From positions 38,199-102,198 of the forward strand of contig VDMD01000090.1 of the NCBI GenBank assembly GCA_007026445.1: DNA of 64,000 nt, given 5' to 3'. The notes below the pieces were generated by a model. The model searched no databases. It was not told the DNA's origin and was given only the letters and a program-made list of their open reading frames with translations. How positions within the stretch are numbered: the first letter of the stretch is position 1; the number at the start of each line of letters is the position of its first letter. The stretch comes from Schizophyllum amplum. Lineage: Eukaryota; Basidiomycota; Agaricomycetes; Agaricales; Schizophyllaceae. The translations under genes and the position numbers were made by a program. Positions 33,244 to 44,224 of this stretch are shown here, piece by piece.

Positions 33244-33460
33244 GGCGAAGACGGCAGCGAGGACGATGGATATAACGAGGACGATGAAGATGACAAAGAT
33301 GAAGACGATGAGGGGGATGTCGGTGAGGATGGGGATAGCGACGAAGCCAGCGACGAGGGCAAGAAAAGAAGGATGAATGTGACGGCGAGAAGGACGATCA
33401 GGACGACGCCGATGACGAAGGAACACTGTCAATGTAGGCTGGAGACGACAATGATTGAAT
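33244..33460 (+). other. in-frame acidic low-complexity extension after F-box copy A stop
   Basis: Immediately after TAA the same frame reads GEDGSEDDGYNEDDEDDKDE and stays open to about 33459 (TGA after MIE). Equivalent acidic runs follow the stops at 22497 and 40072. Confidence 0.5.
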
Positions 33461-34430
33461 GATATATCGGCAGAGGGCGACTCGTACTTACCTCACATGT
33501 ACATGGTACAACGATCGTCCACGTACCCACTGCCGGAACATCTGACGATGTCTTCACTGACGTGCTCGACGCGCGCCCGACGTGGCCTGATTGCGTTCCC
33601 GCGGCAGCCGTATCGGGGATGGTCGTGGCAGTCTCCGCAGTCTTGACTCTTGAAGTTGGAAGAAGCGAAGGTATTGCTGAGCGGCAAGCATCGTTCTTCC
33701 ATAAGCGTGCCGCCGGCGCCTAGCCTGTCGAAAGCCTAGTATCTGTACTAGAAGGCCGAATATACCTTTGAGTGTTGAAGTTCGAAGGACGGCACGCGAC
33801 GTAAAAGAGAACGTACCAAAAGCGGCATCGTTGCTGATACATTACAGCCCCCGGGGAGACCACAGGCAGGCGCAAACAGCCCACCCCTAAACGAAAGCGC
33901 AGGCTGCGCAGCGCGACTTGCAGAAACCGGAGAAGTTTTGGGGATGATCAGAATTGACCGCGGCGCGCGATGATGTCGAGGGCAACTCACTGTTGCTCAG
34001 GAATGTTCCCTCGTCGAGATTAGTACTGACCAGCGTCGGCGAGACTGTCATGTTAAGCGTCGTCACTACTAGGCCTCATTGGTGTATAAACTTGGAAGGC
34101 GCGTCCGTGCTGGCGCTGAGTCGTGTGGTTGTCCGAGAGAAGGAGCGGTAGATGTTGGTGAGAGCAGCTGAGACGACGGGATATGAAAGACAAGAGCCAG
34201 GTTGAACGAAGCGTCCCCAAAGTTCATTTGAACGACGTGAGCCCGATGTTCGCGTCCCCAACGTTCGGGTTGTGCCGTCTCCAAAGTTCGCTTTGAGCGA
34301 AGCGCCCGACGTCCTGGACAGAACAGAGAAGAAAGCAAGTACAGCACAGCGCAGAAAGCAAGCGCAGCACAGCGCAGAAAGCAAGCGCAGCCCGGCGGAG
34401 AAGCGCTTCCGAATCAGCTAGCTCCCGGAT
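33461..34430. other. intergenic region with short 23-bp tandem repeats at its end
   Basis: 33461-33520 still resembles the 3' flank of copy B (TATCGGCAGA block). 33750-33990 has a weak open frame on the minus strand with a splice-like boundary, but no domain. About 34336-34400 holds three copies of AGCACAGCGCAGAAAGCAAGC (23-bp period), echoed once near 41886. Confidence 0.45.
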
Positions 34431-35690
34431 AGTCAGCGATGGGAGCGAACGAAGACATGGAGGGAAATGCGGAGGAGGACTAGAGCGGAGGAAGTTGCGT
34501 AGGAGGCCTGAAGCGGCGGAAGTTGCGTAGGAGGCCTGAAGCGGAGGGAAATGTGTAGGAGGCCTATTGTGGAGGGAGATACGTGGTTGGAGGAAGGAGA
34601 GGGCGAGGCGTACTTTGTAGAAAGGGAGGGCAGTGGGTGCTTGGAAGAAGGGGAGGACGATGAGTAGTGGGAAGAAGGAGAGGACAATGCGTACTGCGTG
34701 GAAGGGAGGGCGATGCGTACTGCGTGGAAGCGGAGGGCGATGCGTACCGGGTAGACACGGAGGGCGAGGCGTGACTGGAAGAAGCGGAAGGCAATGCGTA
34801 CTTGAAAGCGACTGGAGCGCGTCACGTACCTTGCTGCGAATTTGCCGGACAGAAAGTGTGCAACTTGAAGTTGAGAGTCACAAGAGACGTACATGAGCAG
34901 GTGGCCACTGGCGACATGATGTAGGACGACCTGGGAGGTGACGCCGTGAACCGCTATTGATGCCCGGGCGATTTTGAATGAATGCGCGTCAGTCGAAGAG
35001 GGTCGCTTTGAGTACGTAGGGCAGCGCGTCCTCCTTGCGCAGAGAGATCGTGCCGTCTTGCGCAGAGATTTCGCACCATCTTCAAGCAGAGATGTCGCGC
35101 CGTGGATGCCAACTTGTATCTTCAGCTGTACGGGTGATGAGCTCTACTGTCCTCGACTGTCGACGCAGCACTCACGATTTCGGTATGAATCTCAAGCGGT
35201 TGTCGACGCCTCGGACAAGAAACGAAAGATGCTAAGCATCAAGTATAGTCTGTGACAGATCAGCTGAGATGTCAGCAGCCGAAGACGAGGTTCAGAAGGG
35301 GCCCCGCTGAACTTCTGCCGTGACTGAAAAACTTAGGGATCTCGTCGCCTTGAGGGAAGAAGCGCGGCGTAGCTTTCGGGACAGCATGTCCATACATTCA
35401 GAAATAAGACGAAAATCTATCCGATACAGTCAAAGGCTAGAGACGCGAGAGCAAAGAAAGAGAGGCGGGGACGGTGACTGTTCGGAAAGAGGGGAATCCG
35501 CGGGTCCGGTGAGCCGGGCCGGGTGCCGTGCGCTTAGTCAGCAAGCGAGAAGACAATCGTGTGTGTTTAGCGCTTGAGAACAACGCGCTCGTCGTCGTTG
35601 CCTGTGCCGCCCTCGGCCACTTCTCGCCGCCTTTGCCGTCGACGCCGCCGATTTTGCTGCTTCCGTCGACTCTGAGCCCGTCAAGATGCC
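34430..35690. repeat. segmental duplicate R1 (related to 43120-44220 and 51430-52060)
   Basis: The left part (34430-34800) is 28-36 bp tandem repeats. The middle shares CTTGCTGCGAATTTGCCGGA and ACAGAAAGTGTGCA with 43400-43440. On the minus strand this reads AHFLSGKFAAR before a GTACGT donor, a gene remnant in both copies. The right part (about 35440-35690) matches the rho1 upstream sequence in inverse orientation: GGCGGGGACGGTGAC, GCGCTTAGTCAGCA, GTCGTTGCCTGTGCCGCCCT. No intact gene. Confidence 0.7.
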
Positions 35691-35699
35691 CACCCTCGC

Positions 35700-38600
35700 C
35701 TCCGCGCGACCTTCAAGCCTGTACGAGGTGGACGTGCTTATGGCCTGGTCCGATGTGTCCTCAGTCACTCACGAGTCGTGCTTACGAGCCCCCAACATGC
35801 GTGGGCTGAGTCTTGAGCTCAGTATGCTTGCCACAGCTTGATGCGCCCACCTAGAGTAATCTAGTACCCGATCGTTACGCGGCACGGGGAATACGCTGCT
35901 GCTGCGACCGAAATCGCTCTCTCCCACTCGATGATGCTGCGTGCGCTTCGCTGCAAGCTTGGCGTATACTTCAAGCTCAACGCGCGATCACTCGCCGTCT
36001 GTCCGCTTCACTGGCGCCCGCCTCGCCGCAGGCGCGACACGCGTTCGCGCAAAGCTTGACGCTGGTCCTTGAGCTTGGCGCGAGCTCACGCGCGCGTCAC
36101 CCATACGCAACGCACGACTATTCGACAGATGACGTCTCGCCTGGCTACTCGAGCTCGACGCTGAGCTACTCGAGCTAGACAGAGGCTTCCACCGAAGTCC
36201 GCATACGTGTTTCCGACACGCGACGCGCGTCTATTCAAAGCTCGATGTTGCGCTGCCCGGGCTCGACGTTGCGCTGCCCGAGCTCGACGTACGCCTACCC
36301 GAGATGGGGGACGGACTAATCGACCTCGACATTGGGCTGCTTGCGGTTGATATCGGGATGGTCGAGGGCGATGTTGGGTTGCTCGGCGTCGACGCTCCCG
36401 CCTTGATCGATCCGCATCACCTCGAAGTCCATGCGCGGCTGCTCGAAGGTGGCCCTCGTCTGCTCGGTTTCGATGCGGGGATGCACGAGCTCGAGGCCGG
36501 GATGCTCGAGCTGGAGGCCGGGATGCTCGAGCTGGAGGCCGGGATGCACGAGCTTGAAATCGGGATGCTCGAGCTCGACGCGCAACTGCTCTAGTTCGAC
36601 GCGCGACTACTCAAGCTCGATTCTCGGTCGTTCAAGCTCAGCGTGAGTCTACCCGAACTCAACGATCGCTCATCCAGGCTCGCCGTCCCCTTGTCCAAAC
36701 ATGACACGAGCTGCCTCTCGGATGACCGCTTATGGAGATGGACACGCTCGACGCTCGTCTACGCAGACTCAGCGTCCGCCTACGCAGACTCCGCGTCCGC
36801 CTACGCAGACTCAGCGTCCGCCTACACCCGACCTCCCGGGTGTTCGCGTCCGTCCAAGGCCTTCCAAGATTGACATGTGCCCGCCTGACCTGCACGCGCA
36901 CTCCAAAGTCACCGTCTGCCCGCTCGAGCTCGACGCGTGTCCTGGAATTTGCGCGTTCGCGCTCGGCTCGCTGTCTCGCTCGCCACAGCCAACGGGCTCG
37001 TTGTCTCGCTTGCCAAAGCCAATGGGCTCGTTGTCTCGCTCACCACAGCCAACGCGTGCGCTTAGACCCGACGTGTATGTTCTCCCGAGCGTACTGTCTG
37101 TTCGCTCGAGGTCGAGGCGCGTATGTTCGAGTCCACGACTCCACGCGCATTTGTTCGAGTCCGCGCGCGTGTGTTCGACTCCACGCGCGTATGTTCGAGT
37201 CCTCCGCGCGTACGTTTGAGTCCACGCGCCCGTCTCCGTCTAGTACGTGCGTCCACGCTCGACACCTTGGCATCCGGCTCCTCGAGGTCGACGTCCGGCT
37301 CCTCGAGGTCGACATCCGGCTTCTCGAGGTCGACATCCGGCTCCTCGAGGTCGACATCCGGCTTCTCGAGGTCGACATCCGGCTCCTCGAGGTCGACATC
37401 CGGCTCCTCGAGGTCGACGTCCGACTTCTCGAGGTCGACATCCGGCTTCTCGAGGTCGACGTCCGGCTCCTCGAGGTCGACGTCCGACTTCTCGAGGTCG
37501 ACATCCGGCTTCTCGAGGTCGACGTCCGGCTCCTCGAGGTCGACGTCCGGCTCCTCGAGGTCGACACCCGTCCACCCGAGCTTGATGCGCGACTGCCCCT
37601 GTAGGGCGTCTGGACATCAATGCTCAGCTACTCGAGGACGGAGCTCAGCTACTCGAGGACGGAGCTCATCTGCTCGGGGACGGTGCTCATTTGCTCGGGG
37701 GGCGGTGCTCATCTGCTCGAGATCGGTGCTCATCAGCTCGGGGACGGAGCTCATCTGCTCGGGGGCGGTGCTCACCTGCTCGGGGACGGAGCTCATCTGC
37801 TCGAGGTCAAGACTCAATGCGAGCCTTCTCGGCCTACCTCTTGACTCGTGTGTCCGCCCGCTTGTGCGAACGCTGCGTGTCCGCTCATGGAAGTCGACGT
37901 GCGTTCGCTCATGGAAATCGACGTGCGTCCGCGGTCCACCCGGCCTCAGAGCGCGCATGCATGCGCTCAGCACTTGTCGCCTCAAGGTCTACGCCGGCGC
38001 TTGACACGTCGAGCTGGATGTTGTGCAACTCGAGCTGGACGTCGGTGGATTCTTCAGCCCCTTTGCGCTCGATGTACGACTGGAGCTCGGTGTACGACTG
38101 GAGCCCGATGCCGAGACTGCTTTGCTGCGACTCAACTTAACCTCACCCTCCGGGCTCGTTATATCGTCAACGATGCGCTGCAGACGTTGCTTGTCGGCTC
38201 GGCGCCTGTTCGACATCGACTCGATGGGTGTCTTCCTTCGTCTTCGTGCAGCTTCCCAGATCCCGTCGCGTTTCTCGGTCGTTTGTCGACCGCCCGCACT
38301 ACGTAGCAACGCAGCCGCGCGCGGCACTCGGCGAGAGCTAGTACCATAATTCGGAGAAGAGGCGAGATGACCCCGATGCGTTCTTCGACTCATTCGATGG
38401 TATTCATCTAATCATCAGATGCCGTTCGTCGTTATTTGAGTATGTCTATTTGTGTAGCGTATCGCTGTAGAAAACCAGATCATGCATATCGCCTAGTACT
38501 CTCTCGCGAAAGCTGTAAGTTTGCGTCAGTAGTACAAATTTCAAAATCGGGGAACTCGTGGGATACTTATGGCCGCGGCACGCTTGTCAAGTTGTCCTCG

Positions 38601-38707
38601 CCCATCATTGAATCTCCCAAAAAAAACACTTCTAAGGCAGTTTTTCCTTAATCAGTCAAGGTATCTATCCATTCACTGCACTGTCGGAACCTCGCTTATG
38701 AGTGAAG
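35700..38707. repeat. TCGA-rich degenerate repeat domain around 21-bp array
   Basis: About 36.1-38.1 kb is filled with CTCGA/GTCGA-cored units of 14-30 bp, including GGGATGCTCGAGCTGGAGGCC (21 bp, four copies, 36477-36560), CAGACTC(A/C)GCGTCCGCCTACG (21 bp, 36767-36822), TCTCGCT-type units (36970-37050) and GCTCATCTGCTCGGGGACGG-like units (37620-37810). Many frames are open on both strands because units are multiples of three, so no CDS is called. 38150-38707 is unique sequence without a gene except the upstream region of the next F-box. Confidence 0.7.
37272..37570. repeat. 14-copy 21-bp tandem array (RLLEVDI heptads)
   Basis: Fourteen consecutive units of consensus CGGCT(C/T)CTCGAGGTCGAC(A/G)TC. 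Each holds adjacent XhoI- and SalI-type palindromes. Variation falls mainly at three sites (CGG/CGA, CTC/CTT, ATC/GTC). In one plus frame (continuous from about 36732 to 37604) these are synonymous or Ile/Val changes of the heptad RLLEVDI. Confidence 0.92.
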
Positions 38708-40072
38708 ATGAGCACGGATCACATATCCTCTGAAGCGACCCAAATCGAAAGCGAGCGCCATCCCTTATCCGCAGAAGATCAGTCTCCCATCTCTCGCCTG
38801 CCGATGGAGCTGCTGTCCAGGATCTTCCTGCACGTCATTAGCGACAGCTGGCTGGACGGCAAAACTACAACGATCATATGCACCCAAATCGCCCGAGTCT
38901 GCGTGACATGGCGGGAAGTGACGCAGGGAACGGCGGAGCTATGGACCGACATCGACTCGAAGGAGACGAATGTCAAGCTGAAGGACCAGCTCGTGTACTC
39001 CGTTACTCTACCCTTGCATCTGACCCACGAGAGGGACCAGCTGCGCCGCAATGTCGCCCTGTCGCGCTTCCTTGGCCGAGTGGGCGCACATATGCAGCGC
39101 GTGGAGTCATTGTTCTTCTCGACGACTTGCAAGGGCCTCGCCGCAGTCCCAGTGCAGAATCTCCCGATGCTTGCCCAGGCGCACATCATTTACACCGGAA
39201 AATACAACCCGAATATTCTCAACTTCCTCGCAAATGCGACTGCGCTGACCGACCTGACTCTGCAGGGTGCCGAGTGTACTTACATGAGATCGCACGTGGA
39301 AGCCCTGCGGGCTCCTCCGTTCCCGTCGCTCACCCGCATGACCCTCGTGCTCGACATCAACGTCCACCCAGAGTGGTTCCTGTCCACCATCGCACAGTGC
39401 GGTACCGAGAACCTGACCTTCCTCCACCTGGCCTTCTGTTCTCTTTCAGACAGCGAGCCACCTAGAAGGCTAGTCTTCACGCGAGTGGACCTCACGCTGC
39501 CCGTACTGCGCACGCTCATACTCGAGAGCGAGAACTACACAATGCTGCGCTATATTGATGCACCCCAACTCGAATCGATCGTCTTTAGTTACGTCTACGA
39601 CCTCGGAGATCCATTCGTATCCTTCAGCCGCTTTCTCGCACAGACTCCGATGTCGTCCATACGAGCACTCGAGCTGCACGAGGCCACCGGGGATCCCAGT
39701 GCTTTCCTTACATGTCTTGCTCTCCTCCCCGACCTCGACCGGATGGCGATAACATGGGGTCATATTCGCAGCATACGCGTGCTGGTGGTGTACGACCCCT
39801 CCCAAGGTCCGCTCACGGCGGAGGTCCTTGACCGCATGACGGGTGACTCTGAGCGACCGCCGCTCGTACCGCGGCTCACATCGGTCCACTTCGACATCAG
39901 CTCTGTCTGCAGGAATTTCAGCGAACCGGCGCTGAGCAGATTCGTTCGGTCTAGGAGGGCGCCAAGCGTGAGAGGCGGGTGTAGCGTGGCAGCGCTGGAA
40001 AAGGTCGTAGTCACCGGGATCTACGGCAGCGACAACGACTTCCGAGAATGCGATGGCGAGCGTGATGGATGA
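38708..40072 (+). CDS. F-box/LRR-like protein, copy B
   Basis: Single exon, 454 aa, start ATG 38708 (MSTDHISSEATQ). F-box-like domain at about residues 25-75: SPISRLPMELLSRIFLHVIS, then ARVCVTWREVTQGTAELWTD. It is followed by an irregular LRR-like region (FPSLTRMTLVLDINVHPEW, LPVLRTLILESENYTMLRYI, SSIRALELHEATGDPSAF, CLALLPDLDRMAITW) and the shared tail RRAPSVRGGCSVAALEKV. It ends at TGA 40070-40072, nine codons before the position homologous to the copy A stop, where a second in-frame stop is found. Probable SCF substrate receptor. Both upstream and downstream flanks resemble those of copy A, so the duplication included regulatory DNA. Confidence 0.88.
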   Translation: MSTDHISSEATQIESERHPLSAEDQSPISRLPMELLSRIFLHVISDSWLDGKTTTIICTQIARVCVTWREVTQGTAELWTDIDSKETNVKLKDQLVYSVTLPLHLTHERDQLRRNVALSRFLGRVGAHMQRVESLFFSTTCKGLAAVPVQNLPMLAQAHIIYTGKYNPNILNFLANATALTDLTLQGAECTYMRSHVEALRAPPFPSLTRMTLVLDINVHPEWFLSTIAQCGTENLTFLHLAFCSLSDSEPPRRLVFTRVDLTLPVLRTLILESENYTMLRYIDAPQLESIVFSYVYDLGDPFVSFSRFLAQTPMSSIRALELHEATGDPSAFLTCLALLPDLDRMAITWGHIRSIRVLVVYDPSQGPLTAEVLDRMTGDSERPPLVPRLTSVHFDISSVCRNFSEPALSRFVRSRRAPSVRGGCSVAALEKVVVTGIYGSDNDFRECDGERDG

Positions 40073-40360
40073 TCGGACCACGATGTCGAATGAGGCAAAG
40101 ACGACGAGGAAGACGAGGGAGATGACGAGGAAGACGAGGGAGACGACGAGGAAGACGAGGGAGATGACGAGGGAGATGACGAGGAAGATGACGAGGACGA
40201 TTCGGAGGAAGGCGACGAAGACGTTGAAGATGACCAAGATGACGGCGACGAGGACGGCGAGGTCAACGACTAGGAAGACAACGGTGAAGGCGTCAGCGAC
40301 GCAGACGACCGCGAGAACGGCGACGAAGGATCATCGTCAATGTCTGCAGACGAAGATGAT
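40073..40360 (+). other. in-frame acidic low-complexity extension after F-box copy B stop
   Basis: Beyond the TGA the same frame reads SDHDVE, a second TGA, then GKDDEEDEGDDEEDEGDD and further Asp/Glu to a TAG near 40270, then more acidic codons. A GAGGAAGACGAGGGAGATGAC-type 18-21 bp repeat underlies it. Confidence 0.5.
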
Positions 40361-40689
40361 TGAGCATAGGCATGTATCGGCAGACGAGCCCTCGTATTTA
40401 CCATGTATGCGACATCCGCTCTGACTCTAGGCAGTGTTTATGCTTCTCTCGTATGCACGATCGCTCCCTCGTTAAGGGCTCAGGAGTCAGGACCATGTCC
40501 ATCAGCCTGAGGCCGTTCAGTGGCGTCCCAAGACGGCGACACTCAGCTCTCGCAGATCGTACCAGGTGTGCTCCGAAGATGCAATCGCCGGCTTTACGGA
40601 GAGCCCTGTATATCGAAGGCGGGATGTATCATCCGCATTTGACCACGGCAGAAATCCATAGCGCACTCGAAGCGTTTCCTCAGACCTGA

Positions 40690-41890
40690 ACGAAGCAGCC
40701 CCGTTCGAGGTGGGCGACGCGCTGCCCGGGCCGTTCGAGATGTGTGACCCGCCCCCGTCTGGACTGAACGAAGGGTGACCGTTCGAGCTGAACGAAGAGT
40801 CCCCGAAGTTTGAGCTGAATGAAGCGTCCCTTAAGCTTAAGTTCGCATTGAACGATTCGAGTTGAATAAAGCGTACCAGTTCGGGCTGAACAAGGCGTCC
40901 CCGAGATTCGTGCTGAACGAAGTGTACCCGTTCGAGGTAGGCGACGCGTCCTCGTTCGGTTGGGGCGAGGCGCCCGCAGGCTGTGGTCTTAAATGGATCG
41001 GCCACAAAGTTCGCGTTGAACGTAGCGTCCAGGTCCCAGAAGTTCGAGGTGAACCGCCTACTACGCGTCTCCGTTCGAGGCGGGCTACGCGTACGGCAGC
41101 TGAACGAGGCGTCCGTTTTGTAGCTGAACGAGGTAAGCGCCTCCGGCGTGAGCTGAACAAGGCACCTTCGTGAGCTGAACAAGGCACCTTCGTGAGCCGA
41201 GCGAACTGTCCCGATCCGAGGTGGTCGTCTGCGTCTGCATCGCAGCTGAGCGAAGATCCTCCACCAGCTGAACGAAACACCTCCGTAAGCGCCGCCGTCC
41301 TCGACACCAGTCGCCAACGTCCTCAACAAGCAGTCGCCGCGTCCTCAACAAGCAGTCGCCGCTGTCTGTCCTCGTCAAGCAAGCGCCGCTGTCCTCGCTG
41401 CCAGTCGCCGACGTCCTCGTCAAGCAAGCGCCGCCGTCCTCGACCCCAGTCGCCGCCGTACTTGGTAACAGTTGCCGACGTCCTTGACATCAGTCGCCGC
41501 CTTATTCGCCGCCACACTCGTCAAGTAAGCGCCGCCGTACTCGCAAGCGCCGCCGTCCTTGACATCAGTCGCCCCAGTCCTCGACACCAATCGCCGACGT
41601 CCTCAGCGGTGGTCACCGACGTCCTCAGCGGTGGTCTCTGGCGTCCTCGTCAAGCAAGCGCCGCCGTCCTCGACACCAGTCGCCCACATCCTCGTCGCCG
41701 ACGTCCTCGTCAAGCAAGCGCCGCCGTCCTCGACAAGCAAGCGCCGCCGTCCTCGACACCAGTCGCCGCCGTCCTCGACACCAGTTGCCGGGCCCGTACT
41801 TGGCAGCCGTCGTCCTCAGCGGTAGGTCCAGACATCCTCAGCGGTGGTCGCCGACGTCCTAAGCGGTGGTCTCTGACGTCCTCCAGTGCA
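40690..41890. repeat. two blocks of degenerate tandem repeats (TGAACGAAG and GCCGCCGTCCTCG)
   Basis: 40690-41290: units around TGAACGAAGCGTCCCCG. 41290-41890: units around GCGCCGCCGTCCTCGACAC, CAGTCGCC and CAGCGGTGGTC. No gene called; open frames follow from the repeat composition. Confidence 0.75.
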
Positions 41891-42000
41891 GCACAGCGCA
41901 GAAGCGCTTCTGATGATCTAGGCAGGGGGGTCTAGGCAGGGGGGTCACGTCAGCGCTTCTCTTCTTGAAAACCGGCTGGAGAACGACGTACTAAGCGTGT

Positions 42001-42201
42001 GCGTCCCCGAATCGGCAGCTGCGTCCCCGAGTCGTGAGATGCGTCCCCGAATCGTCAGCCGCGTCTCCATTTCAATCAGCCGCGTCCCCACTTCGTCAGA
42101 TGCGTCCCTGAATCGTCAGTTGCGTCCCCGAATCGCCAAGCGCGTCCCCGAGTCGTCAGATGCGTCCCCGAGTTCGTCAAGTGCGTCCCCGAACAGTCAG
42201 G
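42001..42201. repeat. 20-bp tandem repeat, about 10 copies
   Basis: Units GCGTCCCCGAATCGTCAG(A/C)T with one 21-bp unit. A 20-bp period shifts frame each copy, so it is non-coding repeat growth. Confidence 0.85.
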
Positions 42202-42341
42202 TGTGTGTACGGTGCCGTCTTTGCTGAGCGCGCGACGCTCTGAACCGGCAGTTGGCGCTGTACTGTCCGGGCGGTTGGCGCAGCACTCGCCGGGCAGATG
42301 TCGGTGTATTGTCCGGGCGGATGTCGCTGTACTGTTCGAGG

Positions 42342-42440
42342 GAACGGGAAGGGCGCCTGGCGAACGGGAAGGGCACCTGGCGAACGGGAAGGGCGCCTGG
42401 CGAACGGGAAGGGCGCCTGGCGAACGGGAAGGGCGCCCGG
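42342..42440. repeat. 20-bp tandem repeat, 5 nearly identical copies
   Basis: Units AACGGGAAGGGCGCCTGGCG, with a single substitution in unit 2 and the last unit diverging at its end. Near-identity implies recent amplification. Confidence 0.92.
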
Positions 42441-42469
42441 CGCGAGACGCACCTGAAAGCCGAGTGGTC

Positions 42470-42840
42470 GGAAGATGAATCCGCCGCCGAGTACCTGGAA
42501 GATAAATCCGCCGCCGAGTAGCTGGAAGACGATATGGCCGTCGAGTAGCTGGAAGATAAATCCGCCGTCGAGCAGCTCGAAGATGATATCGCCGTCGACG
42601 AGTCTGAAGATGATGTCGTCGCCGAGTAACTCGAAGATGACGTCTCCTCTGAGTAGCCTGAGAATATGATGTCGCCGCCGTCGACGAGTCTGAATATATC
42701 GCCGCCGGGAGGCTTGAAGATGATGTTGCCGCCGCGTAACTCGAAGATGCTGTCTCCGCTGAGTAGCCAGGAGATGGTCTCGCCGTCGAGTAGCTTGCAG
42801 ACAATGTTACCGTCGATGAGCTCGAAGATGACGGCAGCGA
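42470..42840. repeat. 27-30 bp degenerate tandem repeats (GATGATGTCGCCG / GAGTAGCT)
   Basis: Successive units of the type CTGGAAGATAAATCCGCCGC followed by CGAGTAG, about 13 copies with drift. Confidence 0.75.
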
Positions 42841-42854
42841 TAGGCCATTGGCGC

Positions 42855-43095
42855 CTAGAGTCATCACGAAGCCGACGCGCTAGAGAGTCAGCACGAAGCC
42901 GACGCCCTAGAGTCAGCACGAAGCTGATGCCCTGGAGTCAGCACGAGGCCGACGCGCTAGAGAGTCAGCACCAAGCCGACACGCTAGAGAGTCAGCACGA
43001 AGCTGATGCCCTGGAGTCAGCACGAGGCCGACGCCCTAGAGTCAGCACGAAGTCGACGCGCTAGAGAGTCAGCACGAAGCCGACGCCCTAGAGTC
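42855..43095. repeat. 24-28 bp tandem repeats (GTCAGCACGAAGCCGACGC)
   Basis: About nine units of CTAGAG(AG)TCAGCACGAAG followed by CCGACGC, with unit lengths alternating by 2-3 bp through an AGAG/AG indel. Not coding. Confidence 0.85.
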
Positions 43096-43119
43096 ATCGC
43101 CAAGGGAGCTGCATCCTGC

Positions 43120-44220
43120 GAGGAGCGGTCGGATAGTCAGCGAGTGGATTGAACGAAGAAAGGAAGGGCGCTGTGTATCTGGATGAAACGGAGGGCGACG
43201 CGTACTGGGTAGAAGGGGAGCGTGATGCGTGCTTGGTAGAAGCGGAGGGCGAGGGGTAGTAGAAAGAAGAGGAGCGACATGCGTGGTTGGTAGAAGGGGA
43301 GGGCGATGCGCGGGAGCCAGTGGTATAAGGGGAGGGCGAGGCGTGGCTGGTAGAAACAGAAGGCAATGCGTACTTGAAAGAACTGGTGCGCGTGACGTAC
43401 CTTGCTGCGAATTTGCCGGACAGAAAGTGTGCATATTCAAGTGGCGAGTCGCAAGGGACGTACATGAGCAGGTGGCGACATGAAGTAGTACGACCGAGAA
43501 GGTGACTGCGTGAACCGCTATTGATGTCCGGGTGAGTTTGGATGGATGACCGTCAGTCGGAGTGACCGGTGTAGGGCGGCGCGTCCTCCTTGTCGCGCCG
43601 CCTTGCGCAGAGATGACGCGCCGATTCCATGAGAAAAGTCGCGCCTCCTTGATCACGCCGGCTCGTACCTTCAGGCATTCGAGTGATGAGCTGCACTGTT
43701 CTCGAACATCGATGCGGCACTCACCATACAGCATCGGCAGAGTCTTAAAGATGACGCTGGCGCCTCTGATCAGGAACGGAAGAGCTGCAGCACCGAGGTA
43801 TATCTGTGCTGATGAGTAGAGAGGTCGAAGGCCGAAAAAGACGTCCAAAAGGGAGCCCGTTGAACTTCCGGAATGGTAGTACGGATCTCGCCGTGTTGAG
43901 GAAAGTGGCGCGCAAAACCTTTGTCGGGCAACGGGTCACGTATTCTGGAGTATATACAACACTATTTTCGGCACGGGCAAAGACTAGAGACGCGAGAACG
44001 AAGAAAGAGGCGCGGGGACGGTGACGGCTCGAAAAGAGGCAGAGCGTTCCGGGATTGATGACGGTCCGACGGTCCGGGAAGCGGTGGTCTTAGTCAGCAG
44101 GCGAGAAGACAGCTTGAGAACAACCCGCTCGTCGACGTTGCCTGTGCCGCCCTCAACCAGCTTCTCACCGCCTTCGCCGTCGACGCCGCCGCCTCCGCCG
44201 CCTCCGTCGACTTTGGGTCA
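43120..44220. repeat. segmental duplicate R2 (related to 34430-35690 and 51430-52060)
   Basis: 43120-43390 is 33-bp tandem repeat reading 11-residue Ser/Pro/Ala units on the minus strand. 43390-43500 matches R1 (LEYAHFLSGKFAAR remnant with GTACGT donor). 43690-43800 on the minus strand reads LGAAALPFLIRGASVIFKTL then PMLYGE before a GTGAGT donor, perhaps the first exon of a lost gene. 43840-44220 matches the rho1 5' flank in inverse orientation (CCGTTGAACTTCCG, GGTGACGGCTCGAAAAGAGG, AACCCGCTCGTC). No intact gene. Confidence 0.7.
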
Positions 44221-44224
44221 AAAC

